Assembly (NCBI RefSeq): GCF_000317615.1
Contig: NC_019780.1
Span: 2,377,840 to 2,441,839, forward strand
DNA from: Dactylococcopsis salina PCC 8305
GTDB taxonomy: Bacteria > Cyanobacteriota > Cyanobacteriia > Cyanobacteriales > Rubidibacteraceae
Direction of reading: 5' to 3'
DNA: 64,000 bases
The notes below the pieces were generated by a model, which ran no database searches, was not told the origin of the DNA, and saw nothing but the letters and a program-made list of their open reading frames with translations. This document shows positions 34,692-44,616 of this stretch, piece after piece. The position numbers and the translations under genes were made by a program. Each line of letters opens with the position of its first letter. The first letter of the stretch is position 1.

Positions 34692-34906
34692 TACTGCTTT
34701 GTTCTCGCTCGATCGTTACTGTTGTGGATCACCGCTAAACCTCTCGGAATTACGGTGATTATTTCCATCATATCGCGAGTGGATCATTTTTCAACTATGA
34801 CGGAACTATGAGGGAAATTTGAAGGAAATATGAATAAATAAGAAGAAATAATAAGCTACGATCGAGGCTAGTTTAAGCAAAAGTTCCCTTAATTTAGCAA
34901 TAAGAA

Positions 34907-35470
34907 ATGCAACTCGTTACAATTGGATTAATGTCAGTGGGATTAGCTGCGGATGCGTTTGCGGTATCTTTAACCAGTGGCTTTTTAATCAAACGAATTA
35001 AAGTAAATAAAGCGCTAAAAATTGCTTTATTTTTTGGAATTTTTCAAACCTTAATGCCGCTTTTAGGTTGGGTAACAGGATTAGGCTTTCGAGAATTAGT
35101 GAGCGCGATCGCGCATTGGATTGCTTTTACGCTTTTAGCTTGGTTAGGGGGCAATATGATTTATGAAGCACTAACGGGGGATGAAGAAAAACCCTTTAAT
35201 CCCTTAGATAACTCAACGCTGTTTGGGTTAGCCATTGCTACCAGTTTAGATGCTTTAGCGGCGGGTTTGGGAATTTCTGTGATTAAAATGCCTTTAGTAA
35301 TAACGGTTAGTATTATCGGTTTGATTACATTTTTACTCTGTTTTTTAGGTGTATTTATGGGGCATCGGTTTGGTAATTTATTGAGTGAAAAAGTAGAAGT
35401 TATTGGGGGATTAATTCTCATTGGAATTGGCAGTAAAATTTTAATCGAGAATTTACTTCCGATTTCTTAA
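34907..35470 (+). CDS. mntP: MntP-family manganese efflux pump
   Basis: The 187-residue protein has six hydrophobic segments and the duplicated acidic motif of MntP: GLAADAFAVSLTSG at residues 12-25 and ATSLDALAAGLGIS at about 111-124, whose aspartates bind metal. It exports manganese (cadmium or calcium is proposed for some relatives). Start ATG 34907. I see no recognisable yybP-ykoY manganese riboswitch in the 200-base leader. Confidence 0.88.
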   Translation: MQLVTIGLMSVGLAADAFAVSLTSGFLIKRIKVNKALKIALFFGIFQTLMPLLGWVTGLGFRELVSAIAHWIAFTLLAWLGGNMIYEALTGDEEKPFNPLDNSTLFGLAIATSLDALAAGLGISVIKMPLVITVSIIGLITFLLCFLGVFMGHRFGNLLSEKVEVIGGLILIGIGSKILIENLLPIS

Positions 35471-35479
35471 CTTTGATTA

Positions 35480-35582
35480 ATACCATTTTGAATAACTGAC
35501 GCTACACACCAACTCATTATTCCCCCCTTTCAAAGGGGGGTTAGGGGGGATAAACTGTAACACCACTTTTTGAAAATGGTAT
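35480..35582. repeat. 103-bp MITE-like element, ATACCATTTT ends
   Basis: Starts ATACCATTTTGAATAACTG and ends TTTTTGAAAATGGTAT, core CCCCCCTTTCAAAGGGGGG. Same length and layout as the element at 19695-19797. It begins ten bases after the mntP stop. Confidence 0.88.
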
Positions 35583-35743
35583 GATTTGGCTTTCCAATTA
35601 GCTGGTAAGGGAACGCTCGATCGCCTATGATGTAAGTCAGTAGGAAGACCGATAATTGTTTAACTGGTAAGGAATCAGGATAAGCGGATCAAAAGTTGTT
35701 CTAAAATGGCTGATAACAGCAACTCACCACAAAGCGCTTTGTT

Positions 35744-37516
35744 ATGAAACGACTTTTGATCTTTGGTCTATTTTTTTTCGGACTCACCTTTGCTCTTTGG
35801 AACTTTACATTGAGCGCATCACAAGGGAATTATCGCTCTTATGTTCTCGATTTCAAGGAAGATATTTCCCAATCTGTCATCGAGAATCAGTTAAAAACAT
35901 TACAAGATAAGTATGATGTTACCGTTGAATTGAACAGTGAATTTTCTGATCGCGATCGCGTTTATATTCTCAAATCAGAGGAAGAACTCCCCACACTCAA
36001 ACCTCTGAAACAACTGCTCAAAGGAACAACTGAAGCCATCGATCGCAACTACCGCTATCAGGCTTTTGCTATCCCCAACGACCCCAATTATAACCAACAA
36101 TGGAACTTTCGCAGCATCAACCTCGAACAAGCCTGGGATGATACCCAAGGCGACGGCGTAACCGTTGCGGTAATTGATACAGGAGTCAGTCAAGTTCCCG
36201 ACTTAAAGCAAACTGAGTTTGTGGAAGGCTATGATTTTGTCAACGATCGAACACAAGCTGATGATGATGTGGGACACGGGACTCACGTTGCGGGAACAAT
36301 TGCTCAATCCACCAACAATAATTATGGTGTAGCAGGGATTGCCTACAAAGCCAAAATTATGCCCATTAAAGTCCTTGATGGCAATGGTGGGGGAACCGTC
36401 GCCGATATCGCTGAAGGCATCCGTTTCGCTGCAAATAATGGGGCTGATGTCATTAATTTGAGTCTCGGTGGCTTAGGAGACAGTCACATCATGTCAGAAG
36501 CGATTAAATACGCCAACGAAAAAGATGTGGTGATTGTCGCCGCTGCGGGAAACTCCAACCAAAATTCTGCCGCTTATCCCGCCCGTTATCCCCATGTTAT
36601 CGGCGTTTCTGCCCTAGATGCAGCAGGAGTAAAAGCCAATTATTCCAACTTTGGCGCAGGAGTGGATATCTCCGCACCTGGGGGAAGTGAAGCGGGAAAA
36701 GTCGTCCAAAATACCATCAGCCCCGATACTGGAGAAGCGGTTTTTACAGGGTATCAGGGAACCAGTATGGCAGCCCCTCACGTCGCGGGTGTCGCCGCTT
36801 TAATTAAAAGTGCGGGAATTACCGAACCCGAAGAAGTGCTGAGTGTCTTAAAACAATCAGTGCGAAAAGTGCAGGAAGACCCCAAAAATCATTACGGTGT
36901 GGGACAATTAGACGCAGGTCAAGCGGTTAAATTAGCAATGCGCGGACAAATTAGCGTTCGTGACTTTGTGCGGTGGATGCGGGATAATGGTTATCTCAAT
37001 CCTCGTTTCTGGATTGATGGCGGAACCGTGATGTTACCGTTTAAGTTAGCAACGGTCATCGGTGGTTATCTTCTCGCTTGGTTCTTAAGAAACTATTTCC
37101 CCTTTGCTTGGAGTTGGGCGTTAGGAAGTGGCATTATTGCAGGAAGTTCGGGCTTATTTTTCCTCAAAGGATTCTATATTTTTGATCTCCCCCAAGCACC
37201 GTTTCGGGTGATGGGAAGTTCTATCCCAGAGTTAGGAAATGCAATTCAAGGAAGTCCGATTCTCAATCCTTTCTTTGCCAGTGTGTTGATTCCATTAGGA
37301 TTAATCCTGTTACTGTTACAACATCCCCGTTGGCGTTGGTTTGCGGTGGGAACCAGTTTGGGAGTTGCTTCCTTTTTAGCAATGAGCGCGATCGTTTCTC
37401 CTGCCGTTTGGGGACTCGGTAGCGGCGCGATCGCCAGAAGCTATCTTCTCCTTAATGCTCTATTATGCTGGGGATTAGGACGTTTGGCAACTCGTGACGA
37501 AAAAGCCGTTTCTTAG
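35744..37516 (+). CDS. Membrane-anchored subtilisin-like (S8) serine protease
   Basis: The 590-residue protein has an N-terminal signal or anchor (LLIFGLFFFGLTFALW), a propeptide-like region to about 110, then the S8 domain with the complete triad: Asp145 in AVIDTGVS, His178 in GHGTHVAGT and Ser341 in GTSMAAPHVAG. After residue 420 four hydrophobic segments (LATVIGGYLLAWFL onward) form a C-terminal membrane region, unusual for plain subtilases. The catalytic part should face the periplasm or lumen. Likely monocistronic. Confidence 0.9.
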   Translation: MKRLLIFGLFFFGLTFALWNFTLSASQGNYRSYVLDFKEDISQSVIENQLKTLQDKYDVTVELNSEFSDRDRVYILKSEEELPTLKPLKQLLKGTTEAIDRNYRYQAFAIPNDPNYNQQWNFRSINLEQAWDDTQGDGVTVAVIDTGVSQVPDLKQTEFVEGYDFVNDRTQADDDVGHGTHVAGTIAQSTNNNYGVAGIAYKAKIMPIKVLDGNGGGTVADIAEGIRFAANNGADVINLSLGGLGDSHIMSEAIKYANEKDVVIVAAAGNSNQNSAAYPARYPHVIGVSALDAAGVKANYSNFGAGVDISAPGGSEAGKVVQNTISPDTGEAVFTGYQGTSMAAPHVAGVAALIKSAGITEPEEVLSVLKQSVRKVQEDPKNHYGVGQLDAGQAVKLAMRGQISVRDFVRWMRDNGYLNPRFWIDGGTVMLPFKLATVIGGYLLAWFLRNYFPFAWSWALGSGIIAGSSGLFFLKGFYIFDLPQAPFRVMGSSIPELGNAIQGSPILNPFFASVLIPLGLILLLLQHPRWRWFAVGTSLGVASFLAMSAIVSPAVWGLGSGAIARSYLLLNALLCWGLGRLATRDEKAVS

Positions 37517-37640
37517 TTTTTAAAACCTCATTGGGGTGAATAATCTTTCGCCCCGATTCAGATACAAACTGCCGAATTATCGATCATTTCTAGAACAATT
37601 ACAATCTAGAAAGAATAATGATTGATGAGACTATCTTGCG

Positions 37641-39680
37641 ATGAACGTTATCCATTTACCGATTTATCAGTTTTTAGAAGGTTCAGGAAAGAGTTTTGTT
37701 ATCCCTGTTTATCAACGAGATTATGCTTGGACAAAAATCAATTGTCAGAAACTTTGGGATGATATTGTCGATTTAAGTTATCAAGGAAGAAACGATCATT
37801 TTCTCGGAACACTGGTGACAATTGGAAGTGGTTTCCAAGAATATACAATTATTGATGGACAGCAACGATTAACCACGATTTCAATTATGTTGATCGCGCT
37901 TCATAATTATTTAAAGCAACAAGATCAACTTCCCCAACAGGAACAATTTTTATCAGAACAAGTTTTAGAGTTTCTCATTAATAAATATGCGCCTGAAAAG
38001 CATCAAAGAATCCGCCTCAAGCCGAATCAACAAGATCAAACCTCTTTTGCAAGTCTCTTTGAAGATGATCGCTCTTTTGACGGACAATCTAACATTATCA
38101 ATAACTACAAATTTTTCTATGATAAAATCAGTTCTGGACAACTCTCCCCTTCACAATTTTTTCAATCTTTTCAGAAGCTCAAAATTGTTTTAATTGATTT
38201 AGTGAGAGAACAAGATGATCCGCAGTTAATCTTTGAAAGTTTAAACTCAACCGGTGTTGATCTCACCGCAGGAGATTTAATCCGCAACTATATTTTAATG
38301 GATTTACCTCCGATTGAACAGGATCAAATGTATAAGAATTACTGGCTAAAAATTGAGAATTTAGTTGGTAATCTTGCCGAATTTGTTAGAAATTATCTCA
38401 TTTATCAGGAAAAGGTTTCGGTGAAACGAGATGATGTTTATACTGTCTTTAAGAAATTTGCGGTTAAACAATTTAATAATGATAAAGAGACAATTGTTAA
38501 AGATTTGCTCTACTTTGCTGAAATTTATAGCTGGTTAGTTCAAATTAGAAGCCATAATAACACAGGAATTAATCACCGTTTACTGAGATTAAATAAAATT
38601 GAGTTTACAGTCTGTCATCCTTACTTGTTTGATGTTTTTAATGATTTAAAACAGGGATTTTTAACGGAAGATGCGGTGACAGAAATTTTAGCCATTATCG
38701 AAAGTTATGCTTTTCGGAAGATTATTGTGGATAATTCTACTCAAGGGCTAAATAAAATGTTTATTACCTTTTCTAAGGAAATTAAGAAGGAAACGAGTTG
38801 GAAAAGTAGTTACCTGGAAATTCTTAAGTTTAAGATACTGGAGAAAACAGCATCACAGAGATTTCCCAATAATCAAGAGTTTGAAACCGCTCTAATTTAT
38901 AAAGAGATTTATCGCACACAATCGAAAAACAAAAACTTTTTATTAGAATCTTTGGAAAACCATAATTCCTCTTATAAAGTAAATTTAGAGGAGTTGACGA
39001 TCGAGCATATTATGCCACAAAAACTAACGAAAGATTGGAAAGAAGTTTTAGGAAACAATTGGCAAGAAATTCATAAAAAGTATTTACACACTTTAGGAAA
39101 TTTAAGTTTAACGGCGAAGAATCAACAGTTATCTAATCAGTCTTGGGAAGATAAACAAGCGATTGATTATCAAGAAAGTAAACTAAAACTGAATTTCAAA
39201 CTCGATCGCGCCACGCAATGGAAGGAAGAAGAAATCGTTAAACGAGGAAAAAGACTCGCACAAGAAGCGTTACAAATTTGGAGTTATCCCGAAACGAAAT
39301 ATGAAAAAAATCAACCCGATGAGCAACTATTTGATTTAAGCAGTGAGGATAGTTTTAGTGGTAGTAAACCTGCTTATTTATACATCGAGAATGAAGACGC
39401 AATCAAGTTAAAAACTTGGAAAGATTTACTCGTTTATGTCTGTCGATACTTATATGATTTCTCTCCCACTCAGTTTAAACATCTTCAAAATAGTCCCGAA
39501 TTTCGTTGGAATTTTGATCCGAAAAAACCCTTACGAAGAGCGACGGAATTTGCTGAAAATAAATATGTTGAGGGGAACATTAGTGCGAATGGAACAATTA
39601 CTTTTTTGGGAAAACTGTGTGAGCGAATGAACTATCCTCCTGAAAAGATTTCTTTTTCAGTTAAAAATAATAAATCATAG
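37641..39680 (+). CDS. DUF262/DUF1524 protein, GmrSD-like restriction nuclease
   Basis: The 679-residue protein begins with DUF262: FVIPVYQRDYAW (19-30) and IIDGQQRLTTIS (70-81), the DGQQR nucleotide-binding motif. Around residues 450-510 it has the DUF1524 HNH-type motif EHIMPQKL..LHTLGNLSLTAKNQQLSN. Such fusions include GmrSD/type IV restriction enzymes that cut modified phage DNA using NTP energy. A C-terminal part of about 100 residues is separate (YLYIENEDAIKLKTWKDLL). It is a single gene with no adjoining methylase. Codon use is AT-rich, suggesting transfer. Confidence 0.85.
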   Translation: MNVIHLPIYQFLEGSGKSFVIPVYQRDYAWTKINCQKLWDDIVDLSYQGRNDHFLGTLVTIGSGFQEYTIIDGQQRLTTISIMLIALHNYLKQQDQLPQQEQFLSEQVLEFLINKYAPEKHQRIRLKPNQQDQTSFASLFEDDRSFDGQSNIINNYKFFYDKISSGQLSPSQFFQSFQKLKIVLIDLVREQDDPQLIFESLNSTGVDLTAGDLIRNYILMDLPPIEQDQMYKNYWLKIENLVGNLAEFVRNYLIYQEKVSVKRDDVYTVFKKFAVKQFNNDKETIVKDLLYFAEIYSWLVQIRSHNNTGINHRLLRLNKIEFTVCHPYLFDVFNDLKQGFLTEDAVTEILAIIESYAFRKIIVDNSTQGLNKMFITFSKEIKKETSWKSSYLEILKFKILEKTASQRFPNNQEFETALIYKEIYRTQSKNKNFLLESLENHNSSYKVNLEELTIEHIMPQKLTKDWKEVLGNNWQEIHKKYLHTLGNLSLTAKNQQLSNQSWEDKQAIDYQESKLKLNFKLDRATQWKEEEIVKRGKRLAQEALQIWSYPETKYEKNQPDEQLFDLSSEDSFSGSKPAYLYIENEDAIKLKTWKDLLVYVCRYLYDFSPTQFKHLQNSPEFRWNFDPKKPLRRATEFAENKYVEGNISANGTITFLGKLCERMNYPPEKISFSVKNNKS

Positions 39681-39711
39681 CGGTGAATTAATTAATAATT
39701 GATTGCTCATT

Positions 39712-40098
39712 TTTCCTTGCTTTTAGGGGCGTTTTCTAAAATTGGCAACACTTCCCATTATGTAAGAACAGTCTATCAGGAAACCCGATCGAGCGCAACC
39801 CCTGAATCAAAAAAATTTTTCTGTTTGGAGTTGAAATGATGTTTTATTCAATATTAGAATCCGTTTGCATACCATATTTTCTGTATTTTGCCCACTGTTT
39901 TTCCTTATGGTTGCTGTTCGATCATCTTTTCAATCCTTATGCTCGATCGAGGCTTGTCAATACGGGTGGGGGGGATACTAGCAACGAGTTTCCTTGCTTT
40001 TAGGGGTGTTTTCTAAAATTGGCAACACTTCCCATCGTGTAAAAACAGTCTATCAGGAAACCCGATCGAGCGCAACCCCTGAATCAAAAAATTTTTTG
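39712..40098. repeat. Direct duplication of a ~110-base intergenic segment
   Basis: 39712-39820 and 39989-40098 are nearly identical: TTTCCTTGCTTTTAGGGG, ATTGGCAACACTTCCCAT, CAGTCTATCAGGAAACCCG and CTGAATCAAAAAA. They are separated by about 168 bases without a gene. The repeated copies end in A-tract/T-tract. The gap between the DUF262 gene and panC-cmk holds nothing else visible. Confidence 0.9.
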
Positions 40099-40112
40099 CC
40101 TTCTGATGAAAT

Positions 40113-41639
40113 TTAGGAAGAAAACCTGACACGGTAGAGTTGAACAATCTTCTCAATCACTTGTTCAATGGTCAAACCATCTGTCACCAATTCAATCGCG
40201 TCGGGTGCTTTTCTCATGGGAGCAATTGAGCGATTACTATCATAAACATCTCGTTCCTGAATCTCCTTCTGTAGCTGTTCAAAATCAATCGTTTCTTGAT
40301 TTTGAGTCACCATTTCTCGTTGTCGTCGTCGCGCTCGCTCTCCCACCGAAGCCGTCAGAAAGATTTTCAATTCCGCATTGGGGAAAACATGAGTACCAAT
40401 ATCTCGCCCTTCTGCGACTAACCCCCCTTTCTCTCCCCATTGCTGTTGTTGTTCCAATAATTTTTGTCGCACTGCTTTTTGAGCAGCGATTGCGGAAACC
40501 TTACGAGTCACCAAAGGAGTCCGAATCAGTTGCGTGATATCTTCTCCATTCAAGTTAACCCTTACTGGAACATCAGGATGGTCACTGAGAGAGAGTTGAA
40601 GATCAGCTTGGGATACTAACTCGGCGATTCTCGCTTCATCATCAAGAGATACCTGAGAGTTAAGCACTAACCAAGTAAAAGCTCGATACATTGCTCCCGT
40701 GTCCAAGTGTAACAAACCCAACGCCGCCGCGACGCGACGAGTAACCGTCGATTTTCCTGCACCAGCGGGCCCATCAATGGCGATAATCGGAGATCGATCG
40801 AGCAATATAATATTATCAATCAAACGAGTCTTTCCCACATAACTGGCTAATGCGAGGAGTCCTTTTCTCTCCACTTGATCTAGAGGTTGTAACGTATCAG
40901 GATCAACCAATGCGACATAATCCAAAGGAGAAGAAATCTTTTGACGTAAGATATCCATCAAAGCGGTTGCGTTGCGAACTTGTTGCTGTTCAAAAGCGAG
41001 TTTCGATGCTTGTAACCCTTGAGATAACGCTTGTGCTTGTTGTCTCTCCTCCGAAGTTAAATACTGATTGCGAGAACTATAAGCAAGACCAGACGCTTCT
41101 CGTACAATGGGACAAGAACGAATTTCGATCGGAAAATTCAAATCTATAACCAACCGACGAATAATCGCTAATTGTTGCGCGTCCTTTTCGCCAAAATAAG
41201 CGCTAGTGGGTTGAACAATATTAAACAGCTTTGTCACTACTGTTGCGACTCCTTCAAAATGATTAGGACGACTTTTCCCACACATCTGAGTCGTCATCTG
41301 AGAAGGAGGAATCACCTGTGTCATCGTTTCTAGAGAAGAAGGATAAAGTTCTTCTACCGTTGGCGCAAATACCACATCCACACCAGCTTCCTCACATAAC
41401 TGACAATCCTTTTCCAACTGACGAGGATATCGATCGAGATCAGAATCGGGTTCAAACTGTAAGGGATTGACAAAAATACTGACAATGACCAGATCATTTT
41501 CAGCGACAGCATGAGCAATCAAACTGAGATGACCCGAATGTAACGCTCCCATTGTGGGAACTAACGCTATATTTTGTTTCTCTTCCCATGAAGATTGAAG
41601 TTGAGTTCTCACTCCCGCAATCGTTTTAAACAGACGCAC
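40113..41639 (-). CDS. panC-cmk: Bifunctional pantothenate synthetase / cytidylate kinase
   Basis: This fusion is typical of cyanobacteria. The N-terminal PanC part (to about 275) joins pantoate and beta-alanine; motif PTMGALHSGHLSLI and MCGKSRPNHFEGVATVV. The Cmk part begins near residue 285 with the P-loop IAIDGPAGAGKST and phosphorylates CMP/dCMP (LDTGAMYRAFTW, AEGRDIGTHVFP). I start at GTG 41639 (VRLFKTIAGVR) because AGGGGGAAAG lies just upstream; a TTG eight codons earlier is open but unsupported. Confidence 0.95.
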   Translation of the reverse strand: MRLFKTIAGVRTQLQSSWEEKQNIALVPTMGALHSGHLSLIAHAVAENDLVIVSIFVNPLQFEPDSDLDRYPRQLEKDCQLCEEAGVDVVFAPTVEELYPSSLETMTQVIPPSQMTTQMCGKSRPNHFEGVATVVTKLFNIVQPTSAYFGEKDAQQLAIIRRLVIDLNFPIEIRSCPIVREASGLAYSSRNQYLTSEERQQAQALSQGLQASKLAFEQQQVRNATALMDILRQKISSPLDYVALVDPDTLQPLDQVERKGLLALASYVGKTRLIDNIILLDRSPIIAIDGPAGAGKSTVTRRVAAALGLLHLDTGAMYRAFTWLVLNSQVSLDDEARIAELVSQADLQLSLSDHPDVPVRVNLNGEDITQLIRTPLVTRKVSAIAAQKAVRQKLLEQQQQWGEKGGLVAEGRDIGTHVFPNAELKIFLTASVGERARRRQREMVTQNQETIDFEQLQKEIQERDVYDSNRSIAPMRKAPDAIELVTDGLTIEQVIEKIVQLYRVRFSS

Positions 41640-42533
41640 TGTCTTTCCCCCTGAAGACAACAATTGATTTCAGATACAGAAGTTATCCTAGCTTGTTTCA
41701 CTCAGGGTTACAAATTCTTTTTCACCACCAAATTCTGAAACAAGGAGAGGAACGAATCAGTAAACGAACGGGAAAACCCGACGGGACAATATCATTGGCT
41801 GATTTCTCCAGAGGAAATGGAGATTGCGATCGCGCCGTTGTGAGGGAAGCCAGCCGCAGCCGAAAACGCTTGGAAAATCGTTCTCGCGTATACGTGAAAT
41901 CTCCAGTGGAGAACAGGGGAATAATGAACTGAGTGACCTCTTGGCAACGGTGAGCGATCGAATCAGGAATTAAGGAAAGGAATGCTAATGGTGACGAAGT
42001 GGCGTTTCAGTAACCAGTAACCAGTGATCAAATAACCAATAACAAAGGAAGGAAATGTCAAGCCAAGATAAGCAAAACTAATTATTTATTGGTTTGAGAT
42101 TAATCTTTTTAAATTTAAGGGACAATTTACATTTCTTTACAAAGAAAAAAATCGGAAAATATTGACGAGATTGCGCCGTTTGGGGTAGGATAAGCAAAAC
42201 AATAATCCAGAGGGAGTTATTGTCTAAATTCAGAATACTGGGTTAAAAGTCCGATTCACTCGTTGGAAAATCCAAAATCTTGTCAAGTCTTTTGCGAACA
42301 ACTCACATGGATTTTTGTTGCGAAGTAAGAATTTTTGTGAAGAGGGGTTGACAGATATCTGGAAAAGTGCATGAGGAGAAAAAACAATTCACAATTGACA
42401 AGAGAGAATAGACGATAGAAAATTGATAGATTAAGCCTAAATCAGGGATGACACAAAATCAACTGTGAACAGGTGAGATGGTTAAATTGTGAATGATCAG
42501 CAGTCGATTGTCAACAGAAAATAGGTCGGTGCA
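41640..42533. other. Long intergenic region before ntcA
   Basis: About 890 bases with no convincing gene; a 79-residue frame at 41693-41932 has no recognisable features. From 41740 to 41990 the sequence is richer in G and C and has short inverted repeats (CGGGAAAACCCG, CTCCAGAGGAAATGGAG, TCTCCAGTGGAGA), so a structured RNA or leader is possible. 41995-42060 has a piece of the CACTGGT repeat. The last 350 bases are AT-rich and probably contain the ntcA promoters; I did not find a full GTA-N8-TAC NtcA box. Confidence 0.5.
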
Positions 42534-43211
42534 ATGAACTTATTTAAAACTCCAGAAACCTCTCTAGAAGAAGTATTCCGTCAAATTGGGAGCGGTGGCA
42601 TTCCGCCAGTGGTAGAGAACTTCGATCGAGGCAAGACAATTTTTTTCCCAGGTGATCCAGCAGAACGAGTGTATTTCCTGCTCACAGGAGCAGTCAAACT
42701 GTCACGAGTGTATGAAACGGGAGAAGAAATCACCGTCGCGCTTTTGCGAGAAAATAGCGTGTTTGGGGTGTTGTCTCTAATTACTGGTCAAAAGTCCGAT
42801 CGATTCTATCATGCGGTTGCGTTTACCCCAGTAGAGCTTCTTTCCGCGCCGATTAATCAAGCAGAAACCGCCTTTCGAGAGAATGCCGAATTAACCCGAC
42901 TGATGCTGCAAGGATTATCCTCTCGGATTTTACAAACAGAAATGATGATTGAAACCCTAGCCCATCGAGATATGGGGTCAAGATTAGTGAGCTTTTTATT
43001 AATTTTATGTCGAGATTTCGGACAGCCGACTGCACAAGGAATTCAAATTAACTTAAAATTATCTCATCAAGCAATTGCTGAAGCGATTGGCTCAACTCGC
43101 GTCACCGTAACTCGTTTACTAGGAGAATTGCGAGAAGAAGAAATGATTTCAATTGAGAAGAAAAAAATCACAGTCCATAACCCCGTCTTACTCAGTCAAC
43201 AATTCTCTTAA
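42534..43211 (+). CDS. ntcA: Global nitrogen regulator NtcA
   Basis: NtcA is the CRP-family activator of nitrogen assimilation in cyanobacteria and responds to 2-oxoglutarate. The 225-residue protein has the effector domain with [14 protein letters not shown] and [10 protein letters not shown], the dimer helix [20 protein letters not shown], and the helix-turn-helix [20 protein letters not shown] near the C-terminus, all almost invariant. The N-terminal 25 residues are divergent as usual. ntcA is followed by DUF3084 12 bases later and then a RuvX-like gene. Confidence 0.98.
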   Translation: MNLFKTPETSLEEVFRQIGSGGIPPVVENFDRGKTIFFPGDPAERVYFLLTGAVKLSRVYETGEEITVALLRENSVFGVLSLITGQKSDRFYHAVAFTPVELLSAPINQAETAFRENAELTRLMLQGLSSRILQTEMMIETLAHRDMGSRLVSFLLILCRDFGQPTAQGIQINLKLSHQAIAEAIGSTRVTVTRLLGELREEEMISIEKKKITVHNPVLLSQQFS

Positions 43212-43223
43212 CCCTTTCCCACC

Positions 43224-44609
43224 ATGATGACCAGTGCGCTCGTATTAATTGCAGCAATTTTACTGCTAGGTGGCTTATTAGCGGCGCTGGGAGATTATCT
43301 AGGCTCAAAAGTGGGAAAAGCAAGGCTACGAATTTTTAAATTGCGTCCGCGTCAAACGGCGACATTCGTCACGATTTTCACAGGGACATTAATTGCTGCG
43401 AGTACATTAGGAATTTTATTTGCAACGAGCGAGTCTTTACGAAAAGGAATTTTCCGCTTAGATGAATATTTAAATCGTTTACAAGACGCACGTAACGAGT
43501 TAGCAGAAGCCACTCAAGATAAACGAGAAGTTGAAGCCGAATTAGACAAAGCGCAACAGCGTTTAGACACAGTTAATCGTAAGTTTCAAGCGACGGAAGA
43601 AGAGTTAGGAAGGGTATCACAGCAAGTTCAACAATTAAAACAACAACTTTCCAACCTGAAACAAGAGCGAGAAAAACTATTAGCAGAACGGAAAAGATTA
43701 GAAGCGCAAATCGTAGAAAAAGACCAAGAATTAGCGCAACAAAAAGAAGCACTTAAAACCACTGAAAACCGTTTAGAAGCATTAGAAAAACAACGGAATG
43801 AATTACAAACTGAAATCGAAAAACAAGACCAAGAAATTGCTGATTTAGATGCCATTATTGAGAAACGAGATGAGGTTTTACAGTTTCAAGAACAGAAAGT
43901 CAAAAAATTAGAAAATAAAATCGCTGAGTCACAGGAAAAAATTCAAGCGCTAGAGCAATATTACGAAAATTATCAAGCCCTGAGACAAGGAAATGTGGCT
44001 TTAGTAAAGGGAGAAGTTTTAGCGTTTAATCTAGTCAAGATTGAAAATTCTCAACAAACTGAAGCCGTAATTAAGCGTATTTTGAGACAAGCAAATCAAA
44101 AAGCAATTGAAGCAACACAACCTGGAAATAAAGACTTTCAAGAACAGATTGTTGTCATTACGGAATCACAAGTCAAGCGCTTAGAAGAAACGTTAGCAAG
44201 CGGTGAAGAATATGTGGTACAGATTGTAACAGCAGGGAATTACTTAAATGGCGAAAAAAAAATTCGTGTGTTTGCTGATGTTGTGCGGAATCAGAAGATT
44301 TTTGAAAAAGGAGAAACGATCGCGTCTTTATCTTTAACTCCCCAAGAAGTGCGATCGGGAAAACTCTTAGAGCGAGTAGAATTATTATTAGCTGCGTCTC
44401 GATTTCGATCGCGTCGCGCGGGAATTGTGGGGAATATTGTGGTGGGAGAAAGTAATCTAGAGGTGATTCAATTTATGGAAGAATTAACAACAATTAATCA
44501 ATCTTATGATCAAATTCAGGCGATCGCAGCGAAAAAGACTTATACAGTGGGTCCTTTGCGATTAAAATTAAAAGTTATGGCAGATGAGCAAGTGATTTTA
44601 ACGAATTAA
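43224..44609 (+). CDS. DUF3084 coiled-coil membrane protein
   Basis: The 461-residue protein has two N-terminal membrane spans (ALVLIAAILLLGGLLAAL and FVTIFTGTLIAASTLGILFA), a coiled coil of about 170 residues rich in Glu, Lys and Gln (90-260), and a globular C-terminal domain. This is the cyanobacterial DUF3084 family. The role is unknown; the layout suggests an inner-membrane scaffold with a cytosolic or periplasmic coil. It sits between ntcA and a RuvX-like gene and is probably cotranscribed. Confidence 0.87.
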   Translation: MMTSALVLIAAILLLGGLLAALGDYLGSKVGKARLRIFKLRPRQTATFVTIFTGTLIAASTLGILFATSESLRKGIFRLDEYLNRLQDARNELAEATQDKREVEAELDKAQQRLDTVNRKFQATEEELGRVSQQVQQLKQQLSNLKQEREKLLAERKRLEAQIVEKDQELAQQKEALKTTENRLEALEKQRNELQTEIEKQDQEIADLDAIIEKRDEVLQFQEQKVKKLENKIAESQEKIQALEQYYENYQALRQGNVALVKGEVLAFNLVKIENSQQTEAVIKRILRQANQKAIEATQPGNKDFQEQIVVITESQVKRLEETLASGEEYVVQIVTAGNYLNGEKKIRVFADVVRNQKIFEKGETIASLSLTPQEVRSGKLLERVELLLAASRFRSRRAGIVGNIVVGESNLEVIQFMEELTTINQSYDQIQAIAAKKTYTVGPLRLKLKVMADEQVILTN

Positions 44610-44616
44610 TGCAATC

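Noticed and set aside
34700..34906. Manganese riboswitch before mntP
   Set aside because: No yybP-ykoY consensus loops could be found in the leader.
41693..41932. 79-residue open frame before ntcA
   Set aside because: No ribosome-binding site, no recognisable motif, and the composition reads like non-coding sequence with inverted repeats.
42300..42330. NtcA-binding box GTAAGAATTTTTGT upstream of ntcA
   Set aside because: Only the GTA half of GTA-N8-TAC is present and no matching -10 box at the proper distance was clear.
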